The notes below the pieces were generated by a model. That model was not told the DNA's origin, ran no database searches, and saw only the letters and a program-made list of their open reading frames with translations. Below are positions 1 through 11,250 of a DNA stretch of 64,000 nucleotides, piece by piece. Made by a program: the position numbers and the translations under genes. The stretch's first letter is position 1, and each line of letters opens with the position of its first letter. Location of the stretch: NCBI GenBank assembly GCA_960531495.1, contig OY482865.1, positions 11,182,518 to 11,246,517 on the forward strand, given 5' to 3'. Source of the DNA: Zeus faber (lineage: Eukaryota; Chordata; Actinopteri; Zeiformes; Zeidae).

Positions 1-513
1 GCTGACCGTGGTCCAATTCTGGCTGCCTGGGGCAACTGGGCAACCGTTAATGTGGAGCCTTGTTAAAGAATAGGTCCATTTAATACGGATTTGGTTTAAA
101 TTGAATGCTGTTAGAGCCCCATTCACTCTCCCCTCTCTTTGCCCTTCACTTCCCTATCTAGTTCTCTTTTGTTTTTTTATTCATGTCTCCCTGTTTCAGC
201 CCATGTCTGTTTTTTTTCTGCTGTGTGGGAATATTTTTCTGTATGATGATGTTTACTCTGTTGTATTTTTTCCAGCCTTCCCACAGGAATAGAAGAAGTG
301 TCATAATGTCTTTAAGGTCCTGTGACTTTATCACAGGGGATACTCTCTTCCTTTTCTCCCCATATGAAAAACATTATTTTGTCTCAGGGATGAGAGTGAT
401 TTTTAAGAATGCCTGGGATTGCATAATATGAAATATGTATTGGCAGACTGTGTGATGGTATGTGTTTGACAGCTAATTTCGATGCGTTTTAATGTGACAT
501 TCAAACTCTCCTG

Positions 514-515
<2 letters not shown>
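1..515. other. unassigned single-copy DNA
   Basis: T-rich sequence with no open frame that looks coding, no splice-flanked exon and no repeat I recognise. It leads straight into the first GT array. Confidence 0.5.
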
Positions 516-554
<39 letters not shown>

Positions 555-583
555 GCGCGTGTGCGTGTGTGTGTGTGTGTCTA

Positions 584-651
<68 letters not shown>
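516..651. repeat. (GT)n microsatellite
   Basis: About 135 bp of alternating TG, broken near 550-582 by CGTGTGCGCG variants and a TCTATC interruption. The open frames across it (poly Val-Cys) are artefacts of the repeat. Alternating purine-pyrimidine tracts of this length can adopt Z-DNA. Confidence 0.97.
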
Positions 652-656
<5 letters not shown>

Positions 657-843
657 CTGCGAGTGCTCAAGAGCGACGTTCCATTATAAAACATGCGTCA
701 ACCTCATCCATTGTTGTATCCATTACTCTCTCCTTAATTAATTCTTTCAATATGCCCCCCACCCCCTTCCTTCTTTTCTCCTTCCTCCGATTTTTTCTTT
801 TACATTTTTCATCTGATTCTGCATTTTTCACCTTAACGCAATG

Positions 844-1319
844 TTAAAGGAGCAATGGGTTATATTTATTTCCAAATTCCACAAGTTTATTTGGAATCCA
901 CAGGCACATCATTTGGGAATGTGAACGTATTTGTGAAGGAAGCGCCACGTCATGGTGACAAGCTGCAATTGAACGAATGGCCCTGTTTACAGTGGAAACT
1001 TGACACGCCCTGTCCGGAAATAAGAAGGGGGGGGGGATCCCCCCGTGGCTGCCAGCCGGCTGGGAACTGGCTCCCAGCCGGCTGGCAGCCAACCACAATT
1101 CTGAGTGGCTGCCACTGTAACTTTTAACTTGATATTGTTGAACTTTAATTTAGCAGTGAATACATTCTGTCCATTTGAAGACTCCATCATTAATAGAGCT
1201 CCCATCCCTGAAAGCAGAGAGGTCTGGGTTCAGTTTGGGTTGGTGAAGGCGGAAACACGTCCGTAGTTGAAATTTCCCCGGCTCTTGTTGGCACACCATT
1301 GTAACGATCGCTCCTTTAA
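844..1319. mobile_element. TTAA-bounded MITE-like element
   Basis: TTAA occurs at 844-847 and 1316-1319. Directly inside are inverted ends AGGAGCAAT (left) and AGGAGCGAT (right, reverse complement), which differ at one base. No transposase frame lies inside, so it would be non-autonomous. TTAA target duplication is the hallmark of piggyBac-type elements, so that superfamily is my inference. A perfect 19-bp hairpin (1047-1090) sits almost at the centre. The inverted ends are short, so chance cannot be excluded. Confidence 0.45.
1047..1090. repeat. perfect 19-bp inverted repeat, 6-nt loop
   Basis: The arm 1047-1065 (begins GGCTGCCAGCCGG) is exactly complementary to 1072-1090, with loop ACTGGC at 1066-1071. 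The arms are GC-rich, so a single strand would fold strongly. A short G-run/C-run palindrome (GGGGGATCCCCC) lies just upstream near 1032-1043. Confidence 0.95.
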
Positions 1320-2564
1320 CTTTTACTCGCTTTGAATTGTTCTCGCTCTCTCTGGCTCTCTAACGAGCCACAGCCGCCCCTTTTCCATTGTCAGACTGAA
1401 GCCAATATTGGCTCATTTTCAGGATTGTCTGAAGTCCTGAAATGGAAGTCTGAGCCAGCCACTGGAACAGACAGAGCCTATGAAAAAGGAGACAAAGGGC
1501 TTATGGCATAATAACCTGAAAATGCTCTCTCTGTCTGTCTGTCTGTCTCTCTCCGTGGAAACGGGTTCATGCCTAAAAGCCTTTTATTAGTCCTTAATGT
1601 ATGCAAGACTAATTTATGACGTGAGTAATTCCCCTCCTTATATTACATTTAATTGAATATATTAAATAAATTGATATTTAATTCATGACAATTTTTATTT
1701 CATGCAGACTTGACCAGCCAAGAAAATAATTCTCTAACTCTAAAGCGCTTCATTTGTTGTAACCTTGTTTGTATGAAATACAGCTCTTTCAGGTGTTTTT
1801 TTAGAAGTTCAATGTTCTGAATGGTGTGGTACATCGTCCTCGTTGTACACAGTACAACATTCTTTGAATTCTCGGCCTTTGGCGGACTGCATCGACGATG
1901 AAAAGGTTTTTCTTTCTGCTGCTTTATGAGTGTCATCCAGAATGATGGATACAGTGCGAGGACTAGAATCAAAAACAGACGTTGTGTTTATCCCGCAGCC
2001 TCTTTATACATTGTATTTTTATTTTTTACTTCGGACGTACTTCAATTATGGGCAACTCATGCATGAAATTGACTCTTTTTCATATCAAAATGATTGCGTC
2101 CGCATGTTGGAATGTTGGATTTTTCAGTGAGCCAATCTCAATGGTGTCGACACTGAGAAATGAATGAGGATATAATGTATGTCTACAGTCAGGCATTTCT
2201 GACTTTCATTGTCCTTTATTTTTATTATTTTAACTACAATTAAGAGCATGTACTTGTGCTTATACAGGTGGTTAGGTGGTACTTACGAGAGTCAGTGTGT
2301 GTTTGTTATTTTTACTTTTATTGAAGTGAAAGGTCCGGGTACCTCCTCCACCACTGGATCTCGTATTATACATGGAGGGGGTCCTCACCCACTTTTGGGT
2401 CTGAATTATACGAAACAAACAGGTCACACCCTTCTTCACGAATTGACTCCAGTTGGGACTGACAAAATGATATGCGGTTGTCATTCCCGCGTGCGTGGGA
2501 AAAAAAAACGAACGGAGAGAAAGTCAGAAAACAACCCATCTGGCCCTGGCGTGGATTACTGCAC
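1320..2564. other. unassigned DNA with a short (TCTG)n run
   Basis: A small TCTG/TCTC run lies near 1525-1556. The rest is AT-rich single-copy-looking sequence with no recognisable gene or element. Confidence 0.45.
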
Positions 2565-2805
2565 GGAATAAAGCGGACGCAGATTGGCTCCCCGCGCCCG
2601 GGCCCGCGTACCTCATCCCCGTGAAAACGGATCCGCGGCGGGAGATTGTCGCCGAGACCTCCGGTGTCAAACACTTATCCTCTTCTCCCTCCCCGAATAT
2701 ACTGCTCCCTTTCATTCCTCCGCCGGCTAAGACGCCGGCTCCAAAACGCCGTGCCGGCGCTATCATAGAGGGTCAGAGCCAGAAGGTAATACGCCTGGCC
2801 CGGCG
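2565..2805. promoter_or_regulatory. CpG-rich patch with CCAAT-like and GC motifs
   Basis: CpG dinucleotides are dense compared with the flanks. An inverted CCAAT box (GATTGG near 2583) stands next to a GC-rich CCCGCGCCCGGGCCCGCG stretch, and GCCGGC occurs twice near 2722-2740. Such composition is typical of CpG islands and promoters, but no first exon or TATA element follows. It may equally be a GC-rich enhancer. Confidence 0.3.
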
Positions 2806-2814
2806 CTCCACCTC

Positions 2815-3180
2815 CACCTCCACTCTTATTTTTCTCTATCCTTGGCTTTTTTTCAACTCCTCTCCTTTCTTTCCCTTTCTCTCCCCTCTTCCCCCTCCTC
2901 CGCCTCTCCCTCCCTCGCTTTCCCCTCTTTTCTGCTCATTTCCTCTCCTCCCCACTCCTCTCCTTTCATCTCCTCTCCTCTGCTCTCACCTGTTCTATCC
3001 TTTCCTCTCCTATCCCCCCCCCCCCTCCCGCCGTCCCCTCCTTTCATCTCCCCTCTCCTCCTCCACCATCTCCTCTCATCTCCCCCACCTCCCCTCACCT
3101 GTACCCCCCCCCCCCCCCCCCCCCACTGCCCCCTCTCTCCTATCCTCTCACCTCCTCACCCCTCTCTGGCGTCCCCGCTC
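2815..3180. repeat. C/T-rich low-complexity tract with a 21-base C run
   Basis: About 360 bp of pyrimidine-only runs (CTCC, TCTC, CCTC). It contains an uninterrupted run of about 21 C at 3104-3124. The Ser/Pro/Leu-rich open frame reading through it is compositional. Mirror-like polypyrimidine DNA can form triplexes. Confidence 0.9.
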
Positions 3181-3480
3181 CACCACGCCTGTCTCTCTGG
3201 TGTTATCCTTATCATAATGGAGGGATTAAATAATGCATTAAGTCTGGGCCATATTACGGCTGGCCAGGGGCGCCTCCGAGTGCCTTGATCACCCCGACAC
3301 CCCCACCCCTCCCCAAACATACGAATGAATGTTTTAAAAGTGAAAGGGATCTCCGAAATCCAGAAACACCCCTTCAGCCCAGCCGGTGAGGAGGGATAAG
3401 TGCAGAGGGAAGGAGACAAATTACACCTGAGGATTTAGTCCTTCCAGCAGAGGTGACCTGGTGAAGTAGGAGACGGGCAG

Positions 3481-3598
3481 GGAGGAAGGAGGAAGGAGGA
3501 AGGAGGAAGGAGGAAGGGACTACTGCCTTAGAAGTGGATAGGGAAACAAAGAGAGAGGGGAAGAGACAGACAGACAGACGGATAGAAAGAGACACAGG

Positions 3599-3630
<32 letters not shown>

Positions 3631-3657
3631 GAGATAGATAGATAGATAGAGAGATAA

Positions 3658-3746
<89 letters not shown>

Positions 3747-3776
3747 GAGATGGACAGATGGACAGATGGACAGATG

Positions 3777-3871
<95 letters not shown>

Positions 3872-3912
3872 GGATAGATGGATAGATGGATAGATAGATA
3901 GATGGATAGATA
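3481..3912. repeat. (GGAGGAA)n and long (GATA)n array
   Basis: Five or so GGAGGAA units (3481-3518) are followed by GACA/GATA variants. A long GATA array then runs from about 3598 to 3912 with interruptions by GAGA, GGACA and GGATA variants near 3630-3780 and 3870-3910. The minus-strand YLSI frames are artefacts. Confidence 0.97.
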
Positions 3913-4034
3913 CAAGGACTACAAGCTGCAAAAAGGACAGAGACACTACAGTGAAATGGAAATGGAAATGGAGACTCGACTTGACCAAAGTGAGGGAGGT
4001 GAAGAGGGTCCTCTCCTTGCCCGTGTCTCTTTGT

Positions 4035-4641
4035 CAGTGTTGGGCTCGTTACTCAAAAAGTGTAATTTATTACTCGTTACTCCTTTAAAAAGTAATGTTA
4101 TTACTTTACTTATGGCTCCCTGCCAACAGTAATTCGTTACACTACTCGTGGTTACTTTTCCGTTATACCCCACAAAATTGGTATTGGCGTTCTTTCCCCT
4201 TAAATTTCAGACTTGGCACGTGCGCCTCTGTGGGGCTGTCGGGAGAATCGCCGCTAAGCGCACTCGACGGCCTACGCTACCCGTGTGCTTTACAAGTAAA
4301 AGCCAGAACGCCACTGGCTCGGTCGCCCTGTGTAGTCGCGGCGAGTAATTTCCCTGAAGCGCCACCTTCCCTTCATCCATTGTTTACGCTTCCACTCGCT
4401 CCCGCGTGCAGATACCGTCAAGCCACGTGAAATATTGCCGCAAGGCAGTTCTGCCGCTGCTCTGCGTCACAGCTTTGGGGCGGGGCCGTGCGCGCAGCTG
4501 TCCCGTCACGTGTCATGACGTCCGGCAGGTATGACCCAATGAGATCCAAACGATAACAATAATTTCTCCCATCACGGATGTAAACTCAAAATGCGGCGCC
4601 ACGATGACGAGGGTGAATCAGCAACAGTGATGTTGTCACAA

Positions 4642-4688
<47 letters not shown>

Positions 4689-4792
4689 CACTGAAATTTT
4701 ATTAGTAATTGGTCACACAATTCATTATTGCTTAAAGTGATATTATTAGCACCAGTAACGCATTACTAGTAATACGTTAGTGCCAAACACTG
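4035..4792. mobile_element. non-autonomous hAT-type element
   Basis: The left end starts CAGTGTTGGGCTCGTTACTC. The right end read in reverse starts CAGTGTTTGGCACTAACG. CAGTGTTGG ends followed by GTTAC motifs fit widespread fish hAT families. The flanking 8-mers CTCTTTGT (4027-4034) and CTCTTGAT (4793-4800) agree at 6 of 8 positions, as expected of an ageing hAT target duplication. There is no transposase frame. An (ATT)n microsatellite grew inside it at 4642-4689. Confidence 0.75.
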
Positions 4793-5091
4793 CTCTTGAT
4801 GATTGCCATGGTAACAAAAGAGTGATAAACTATAAGCCAATAATCCCAGCGCTGCTAAAATGAAAGGAAAGACAATGTCGTATTCATGAGGAGCAACTGG
4901 TTTTATTTCTCTACTTACCACACCAACCTCTGTATTGTGTCTTCCCTAATTAATGATCATATCACACCGGGCCTGTTCTGACCTCTGGCAAATATTTTCA
5001 CTTGCCACACAAAGGATATTTAAACAGTACATACACCGTGGTCCATTAGTCACAAAACTTTGAGACTTTCTTCAGCTCCCGTTGAAACCAA

Positions 5092-5165
5092 ATTTGATGC
5101 ATAATTTAGTCCCAGGGAAATTCAAAGTACTTTAAATATCCCTCTGACTAAATTATGCATCAAAT
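5092..5165. repeat. hairpin with 27-bp arms
   Basis: Arms 5092-5118 and 5139-5165 are complementary with two mismatches. The outer 20 bp (ATTTGATGCATAATTTAGTC) pair perfectly. The 20-nt loop holds a small palindrome AAAGTACTTT. The sequence is AT-rich but not simple repeat. Confidence 0.9.
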
Positions 5166-5875
5166 AAATGTTATGGTTCTGTTGGCAGAGCAATAAAAAA
5201 CTAATTCTTGATCATTTGGAGTTAAACCCACGTCGTCGGTATGAGCATCTTTAAAAATGATCCGGAATCGAGAGGAGCTTGGCCGCCCGCCGGTGCGGCT
5301 CGGGTTTGACAGCCAATGATGGAAAACTGAGGTTTAGGTAAAAAAAAAAAAAAGAAATAAAGATTTTCCCTTTGAAAGTTCACTCAGAAATATGCCACAA
5401 ATGAAATCCATGAAAGAAGAAACGAGTTGAAGTGGCAGCGGATCTTTTACATCCTTATCGTTCTTCGTCGTTTTGGGTAAAAACACCGTGAAATGTGTAT
5501 TTGTCACGAAAACCTAAGTTATGCGTCGTAGTCAGCGTCAACAGAATAAAAACTAGTTAAATCAGCGTGGGGAGGGTTGCGTCTGCTGTTTTTTGTTTTG
5601 TTTGCATTCAATGCATTCACCTGCATTTATTCTATATTATTATTACTCAAAATTATTTTTAGTCATAATTCTATTGTGTATGAACCTGAGAATAAAACAA
5701 AAAAAAAGTGAGATCACAGGAAGGACACTTCAAAGGCAAAAAAAACAAACAAAAGAGAAACCCTTTGGCGTCACTAAAGTGCTGCTGTGTTACTTTATCT
5801 CTTTATTACTGCTGCACATTGGAAAGTGATATGTGGGGCTTCTCATACCGACATGATTAATCACTCGTTCGTTCA
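5166..5875. other. unassigned AT-rich DNA
   Basis: A-runs near 5341 and 5700 and ordinary AT-rich sequence. A short open frame at 5593-5829 has no recognisable motif. Nothing else is supported. Confidence 0.4.
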
Positions 5876-6046
5876 ACTTGAGACTTGTCTCGGGGTCGTG
5901 ACAAAATAATTTTGAGCCTTGACTCAGACTTGCCTCGGACTCGCATTTAATGACTTGTGATTTTGAGACTTGACAGGGGGCCGTGACAAAAGACTTTTGA
6001 GCTTTGACTCAGACTTGACTCAGACTTTCATCTCATGGCTTGTGAA
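5876..6046. repeat. degenerate tandem duplication, about 85-bp unit
   Basis: Unit one (5876-5959) and unit two (5960-6046) both read GAGACTTG, then a G-rich GTGACAAAA segment, TTTTGAGC, TTGACTCAGACTTG, and end in GACTTGTG or GGCTTGTG. Inside each unit the shorter motif GACTTGACTC repeats. GACTTGACTC-rich repeats occur in fish genomes, but I cannot assign the family. Confidence 0.75.
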
Positions 6047-6554
6047 CATCTCTGTTCAGCGGGGGCAACAAGGTGTCTGAGGTTGCCAAGTGCGCTCTGT
6101 CCGGAGCGGTGAGCGGCTGTCCGCTACGCCGCTCGGGAGCAGTGGAGATGTCCCCCCTGGAGAGATGAATCACCCGTTGGCGGTCTGATGGTCGAATGGG
6201 GTTTGGTGGATGCGATAGGAATGTTGCCTGCCGGATTGCAGTGGAGTTAGTGGAATAGGAACACTCTTCTGGGGTTGGTTTTCATGGTTTAGGGCCCGAC
6301 CCCCCCTAATTCCAGTGAAGCGGGGTCTTCCCCTTCAGTTCTTGGTGCTCTGCATGCGTATTAAAAGAAACGGTTTGATTGAGAATCTGAAATCTGTGTC
6401 ATGTATCATTTTTTTCTCATCTCTGCAATGGCAAGTTTATATATTTTAGGAGGATAGGACACGACAACAACAAAAAAAAAAATGAATGGAGACGTGAGTC
6501 AAGTTTAGTATGAATATGAATGTGTAGCTTGATGTTCCCAGGCACCCACCATCC

Positions 6555-6730
6555 ATCATATGAAATTGTCCAGTTTTGCCCCTTAATTTTAATTAGATTG
6601 CCGTATAATTAGGTGGAAATATTTTTAATACTGAATACTCCATACAGTGCTTCCTTTTTAATTAGCTTTGGCAAAACAATCATTTGCATATTGTTTTATT
6701 AATATGGAAGTGGGCCAGAAAAATCATGAA
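6555..6730. promoter_or_regulatory. candidate regulatory island with SOX/POU-like motif cluster
   Basis: Three TAATTA-type homeodomain sites occur (near 6589, 6605 and 6657). A compact group follows: AACAAT (6675-6680), octamer ATTTGCAT (6682-6689) and ATTGTT (6690-6695), so two inverted SOX-like sites flank a POU octamer. This is visible in the sequence. Enhancer function and conservation are inference. Confidence 0.3.
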
Positions 6731-8552
6731 TAGAGAAAATGGACTGCTGACTAATTTGCTGCACCATGCCTGATTTGAAGACATACAGCCAAAGCATATG
6801 GAAATACGCAAAAAATACCGCTCACGTATTCTGCAAATGCAGGCAACATTTTCAGAAGATAGCAATACAATTTGAGCCCCTGAGATTCCAATGAGTGCCA
6901 TAGAAAAAGTCCATGTCCAAAATATCTAAAGATAAGACTTTGAAGTGCTAACTATTAATCTTTATTGTAAGTCGATTCCTCTTGCTTTCTTCTTTCAAAA
7001 ATATGAAACCCAACGTTACCCAGGAAGAGGATCCTGCTGAAACACTCAAAATTGCATTTTATTGTTCCGCTTTTGTACAAAATGGTCAGCATTGGTGGAG
7101 AATGTACCACCACTTGTGTGCATCGGCCTCTAAATAGGGTGGTTGCAGCCTGCTCACTGAAAACCCAATATGAGTCGTCGGCGGAAGACAGGTTTGGCTG
7201 TGAATGGCTGTTCCCGGGGTGATATTTTGCTGTCACATAATTGTTTTCTGGGATATGATTGCTGTCACAAAATTGACAAGCAAGGAGCTGCTTTGAGTTG
7301 AGCCTAGTTGTTAAGCCAATCCCTTTCCATTTCGCTTCAGTTTCCTGTTATGAGCCAGTCAGGCTCTGCTTTGTTGATAAAATGTCAATAGGCAACGTCT
7401 CAATCGTCACTAATCATCTGAGTATCAGTTCACTGGCCGACATCATAATAAGCTGTGTCAAGATATGTTTATATAAGTAGTGACAACGGGTTCAGCTCTT
7501 TATATGAGACGCAATTCTTGGCGAGTCACTTAGCGGAGAAACAAGTTCAATTTTCCAAACTCTTGGTTCCTTTGATCAAGTTGTGCAACACGCGGCCAGT
7601 GAGCGAGGGAGGAGCTCCGCCGAACGGCGAACGAGAGTCAGAAGAGTCGGGCGGCCTTGCGTGCACGCATGACCCGCCGCTCACGTCTCTTTTCATCCGT
7701 TAATCTATTCTAGACTCATTGAATGAGTGTGTGACTGGCTACAGTGATCGAGTTAGGAATGAATGAATGACACTTTTGCCGGAGTGACTCCAAACTCCTG
7801 AGTCCTTTTAGAGATTTGTTTGTGACGCACGAATCGTTCACAGGTCTACCATCATTATAATGTATATAACATCTATAAGCATATAGAAATAATTTCAAGC
7901 TGTATTATATGATGTTTTAAATGTCTGTCTTATATGATTTTGATGAAGCCATAATTGAAATGTGTTATTCATGAGTTTGTTGATTCTGGGGAATCGTATC
8001 CAATGGATGCATAAGGCAATCCAAACTCACTGTCACTTGACGACTGTAAAAGCCAAATCTGTTAATGTCACAAACGTGATGTACTTTATATAAAAAACTT
8101 CATTTACATATTTGTTTAAAGTATTGGTATAGTCTATAACTATACGTTAACCAGCCCTGTTTGCACCGACAGCGTCAAACACTGACCTGGTGCGATCAAG
8201 GCGAGTCCACATTGCGGTGGGAGGAGCTCGTGAACTTTGAAGATGGACACGACATGTAGTGAAATGCAATGACAAAGTTGATGATCCATCTAATCATCTA
8301 TTATGTGAATGATGGTTCATAGTGCAATACTGCAATAGTAATGTGAATAATGCTAATGTTAAAATATGTCCAATAACTACATTTCCTTTGGTATTCCTGC
8401 GTGCCATCTCCACATGGAAGCAGCGCTGTGTGAACGTCTTTTGCTGCTTCTGCTCCTCATTATGTTTCCGTAGTTGCAGAGGAAGTCCTCAGGGGCTCCT
8501 GCCTTTCCAGTGTATCCGAACAGATCACAACCACTGGAAACACCACAGCTCT
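6731..8552. other. unassigned DNA with a weak dispersed-repeat-like stretch
   Basis: No gene recognised. At 7500-7860 the text is rich in GAGTC, CGAATCGTTC and GAATGAATGA motifs that recall old fish DNA-transposon sequence, but I could not find terminal repeats. Confidence 0.3.
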
Positions 8553-8572
8553 CTGTGTGTGTGTCTGTGTCT

Positions 8573-8615
<43 letters not shown>

Positions 8616-8724
8616 TGTGTGTGTTTGATTGACAGCTCTGAGCGAGTGGGGTTAGTCCACTGCTCGGAGCAGACTGCTGAAGAGTATAGCAGCAGAGAAG
8701 CTCTGTGCCACACACACACAGAAA

Positions 8725-8820
<96 letters not shown>

Positions 8821-8913
8821 GCGCACACGCACACTACCGCAAGTACATCTCCACAGGAAGAAACAGCTGCCCATGCCAGCCAACCGTTGGAACCATGGAA
8901 AGTCATGCATAAA

Positions 8914-8981
<68 letters not shown>
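8553..8981. repeat. opposed (GT)n and (CA)n arrays
   Basis: A GT array (8553-8624) is followed by about 85 bp of other sequence, a CA array (about 8708-8834), another spacer, and a second CA array (8915-8981). GT followed by CA on the same strand makes the arrays mutually complementary. All open frames here are repeat artefacts. Confidence 0.97.
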
Positions 8982-8982
<1 letters not shown>

Positions 8983-9506
8983 TTTTCACAAGATGAATGA
9001 ATTGCCTCCAGAGTAGTTAGAGGTTAAATGTCTATCCTTGACAGACAAAATTAAGCCGTGTGCTTCTTTCATTTTATTATAATACCTGGGTTGCTTTTAT
9101 GACAGTTGATCAAACTCCTTTGTGTAAACTTCTGGGTAATCTTTGATGAAAATGTTAATGAGAGTATCACATTTATACTGAACAACTGTATCAGGATTAT
9201 CAGGGTTCTTTGATGTTGATAATTCTTTTTTGGTTCAACTTAAAGAGCGCTTTAAAGCATTAAAAAGCCACGATTTTTTTTTAAGGTTTGTTCGATTCAA
9301 AATGTAGAAATGAACAATAACTTTTGATGTGACAAAACCAAAATAAAACAAAGGTGTAACAACGATTAAAGCAATACTTTTAAGTGGAACCATTGACTCC
9401 AATAATATTGGTGGCAATAGTATTTGTGGCAAAAATACTATAGTGTAGTATGTTTTTTGAGTGAAGGGACTTTTCTTTGCCCCAAAGCTGTAACATGAAA
9501 CATCGC
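8982..9506. other. unassigned AT-rich DNA
   Basis: Nothing recognisable before the LTR-like repeat. Confidence 0.4.
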
Positions 9507-9793
9507 TGTGGTGTGGGGGTGGTGTGGTTGAAGCAACCACACCTGTCTTGGGTCTGAGTAATTGGGTCAGGGGTCAGGGTGGCTGTACGCCTGTTGTTCA
9601 TCAGAGCAAGCAACAGGTAAATCACCCATCTCCACACACACACCGGGAGAGCCTACGCCATGACAATGATCCATCTGCTCCCGGCTTGTTACATCTCGCC
9701 CACTTTCTACAATGAACTGGTGTGTTCGCAACATCTCTGCCCTGTGTCCCTGTGCCTGGGGCCCCTGAAAACACCACTCGGGTGGCTTCCACA
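9507..9793 (+). mobile_element. LTR-like dispersed repeat, copy 1
   Basis: It aligns by eye with 25063-25314 (+) and with the reverse complement of about 17445-17715. Shared landmarks are CCACACC near the start, TGGGTCTGAGTAATTGG, an inverted CCTGTTG/CAACAGG stem, CCATGACA, CTGCTCCCGG and TTTCTACAAT. It starts TGTGG and ends CCACA, as LTRs often do. I see no clear target duplication. The LTR identity and family are unproven. It is a fossil single unit with no internal genes. Confidence 0.55.
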
Positions 9794-10418
9794 GCCATCA
9801 ACAAGTAAAAAATGTATAGTTGACCTCATACATCTGACGGACCGAGAGTTATGCTAAAGGGGTTTTTTTTGTGTGTGATTTCAAAGCTGTTATTGAAATA
9901 ACTTAACATCATGGTAACGGAAATCACAGGTATTAAGCAATTTCTTAAATGTTCCACCACCTTCATTTTCCTGGCTTCAAGTCAGCGTGCTTTAATACTG
10001 TAGATGTCTTTATTTATTTGTTCCGTCTATTTTCTAACCTTGCACCACACACGTAGCGTCGGCACAGTTTATTTCTAAACTTCCCTTTTTGATAACGAGA
10101 CACTGATTAAGAACAAAGCTTTTAATTTGTATCTGCGACGTCGTAATTATCCCCTGTAATGACCACCCACTCAGGCCCGAGCCGTTCACATGTCTATCAT
10201 CCGTCTCCCGGAAAATAAACCCACAACAAAGTAGTTTGTTTCGCGGAAATGACTGAATGGGTAATCAAGCTGTTGCCATGGGAAATCCAAGACATGTTCT
10301 CACGGTTCCTCTATATATACAGGATTTGTGATTGCACATTCATTTATGCAAATGTATGTACTGTAAGCAAAGCATTAGAGAGCACGTATTTATAGGTGAG
10401 GTGTCTAAGTGTGTGGTC
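9794..10418. other. unassigned DNA
   Basis: No gene or repeat recognised. Confidence 0.4.
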
Positions 10419-10446
10419 AGGGTTAGGGTTAGGGTTAGGGTTAGGC
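10419..10446. repeat. short telomere-like (TTAGGG)n run
   Basis: About four head-to-tail GGGTTA units, then a GGCTTA variant. It is too short to be a relic telomere fusion with any confidence. It may be a repair-inserted or microsatellite run. Confidence 0.85.
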
Positions 10447-10964
10447 TTAACCCGTTCTGAAACATTTGCTGCTATGGCCGAATCGACATACTGTACTACG
10501 GAGCCCCCAAGGGGAAAAAAAGGGGCTGAATAAATACGGGAGAGAACAAAAGACGAAAATGAATACCTTTCCGTTATCACTGAAAATATTTAGTCTATAT
10601 TGCAAATGTATTGCTTTTATCTCTGCAAAGCCTCATTAGGATCCTACTCTTTTAGAGCCACGAAAACTACAGCAGGCATGTGCAGGGGGTGGGGGGCTGT
10701 TGATGGTGCCCGTTTTTGTTTTGGCTTGCGTGGATGGGCATCGAGATTTCGTTGGAAACAGCTGTTTGATATATGGACTAAAAGAGGGGCCTTCTACCCG
10801 ACAGACCGCTGTTTTAGTCGGACGGTTGGAAGGGGGAAGGTGCTGGTGATTGGAGCGTTTCTCCCAGAGCGACGTGCAACGGCAGAGCGGGGTGTTTCTT
10901 TGATTCGATTTTTTCCAGAATTTGAATATCAACCTTCAACTCGAAAGCCTCCGTGTGCTTTTAT
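10447..10964. other. unassigned DNA with a 164-codon open frame
   Basis: A plus-strand open frame runs 10600-11094 but enters a transposon copy at its 3' half. It shows no domain, signal or family motif that I recognise, so I do not call a gene. Confidence 0.35.
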
Positions 10965-11250
10965 CGGAAAAAAAGAAGAGAATAACTCCTTTTACGGACA
11001 TAATTTTTTACAATCACAGCGTAAAAAACAATCAAAACTATTGTCACGGTGTAACAATCGTGTTTTGATGAGTCCCGCTTTCCAGAATAAATGACTTTAT
11101 TTTTAGCCGGTAGGAAAAAAGGAGAAGAGAAAGCCCAGACAAGCAGCAGGTAGCGGCTTTATTTTCTGGCTAAGATATGAATTCATGAGGAATGCCTTCC
11201 GAATGCGTCCTCATTGGTCCAATCCAAACGAGTCTTTATTGGTGAAAACC
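10965..11250 (+). mobile_element. internal fragment of the CAGGCCC hAT-type family
   Basis: It matches the middle of the full copy at 41145-41852. Landmarks in order are AATAACTCC, CAATCACAGCG, TTTTGATGAGTC, CAGAATAAA, TTTAGCCGGTAGGAAAA, GGAGAAGA, GAGATATGAATTCATGAGG, GCGTCCTCATTGGTC and AACGAGTCTTTATTGGTG. Both termini are missing, so it is a truncated copy. Confidence 0.7.

Noticed and set aside
10419-10446. Telomeric repeat as evidence of a chromosome end or fusion
   Set aside because: Only about four units, in one orientation and inside normal sequence.
10600-11094. 164-codon open frame on the plus strand
   Set aside because: The 3' part lies in a transposon fragment, codon use is unremarkable and there is no domain. 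A chance frame is more likely.
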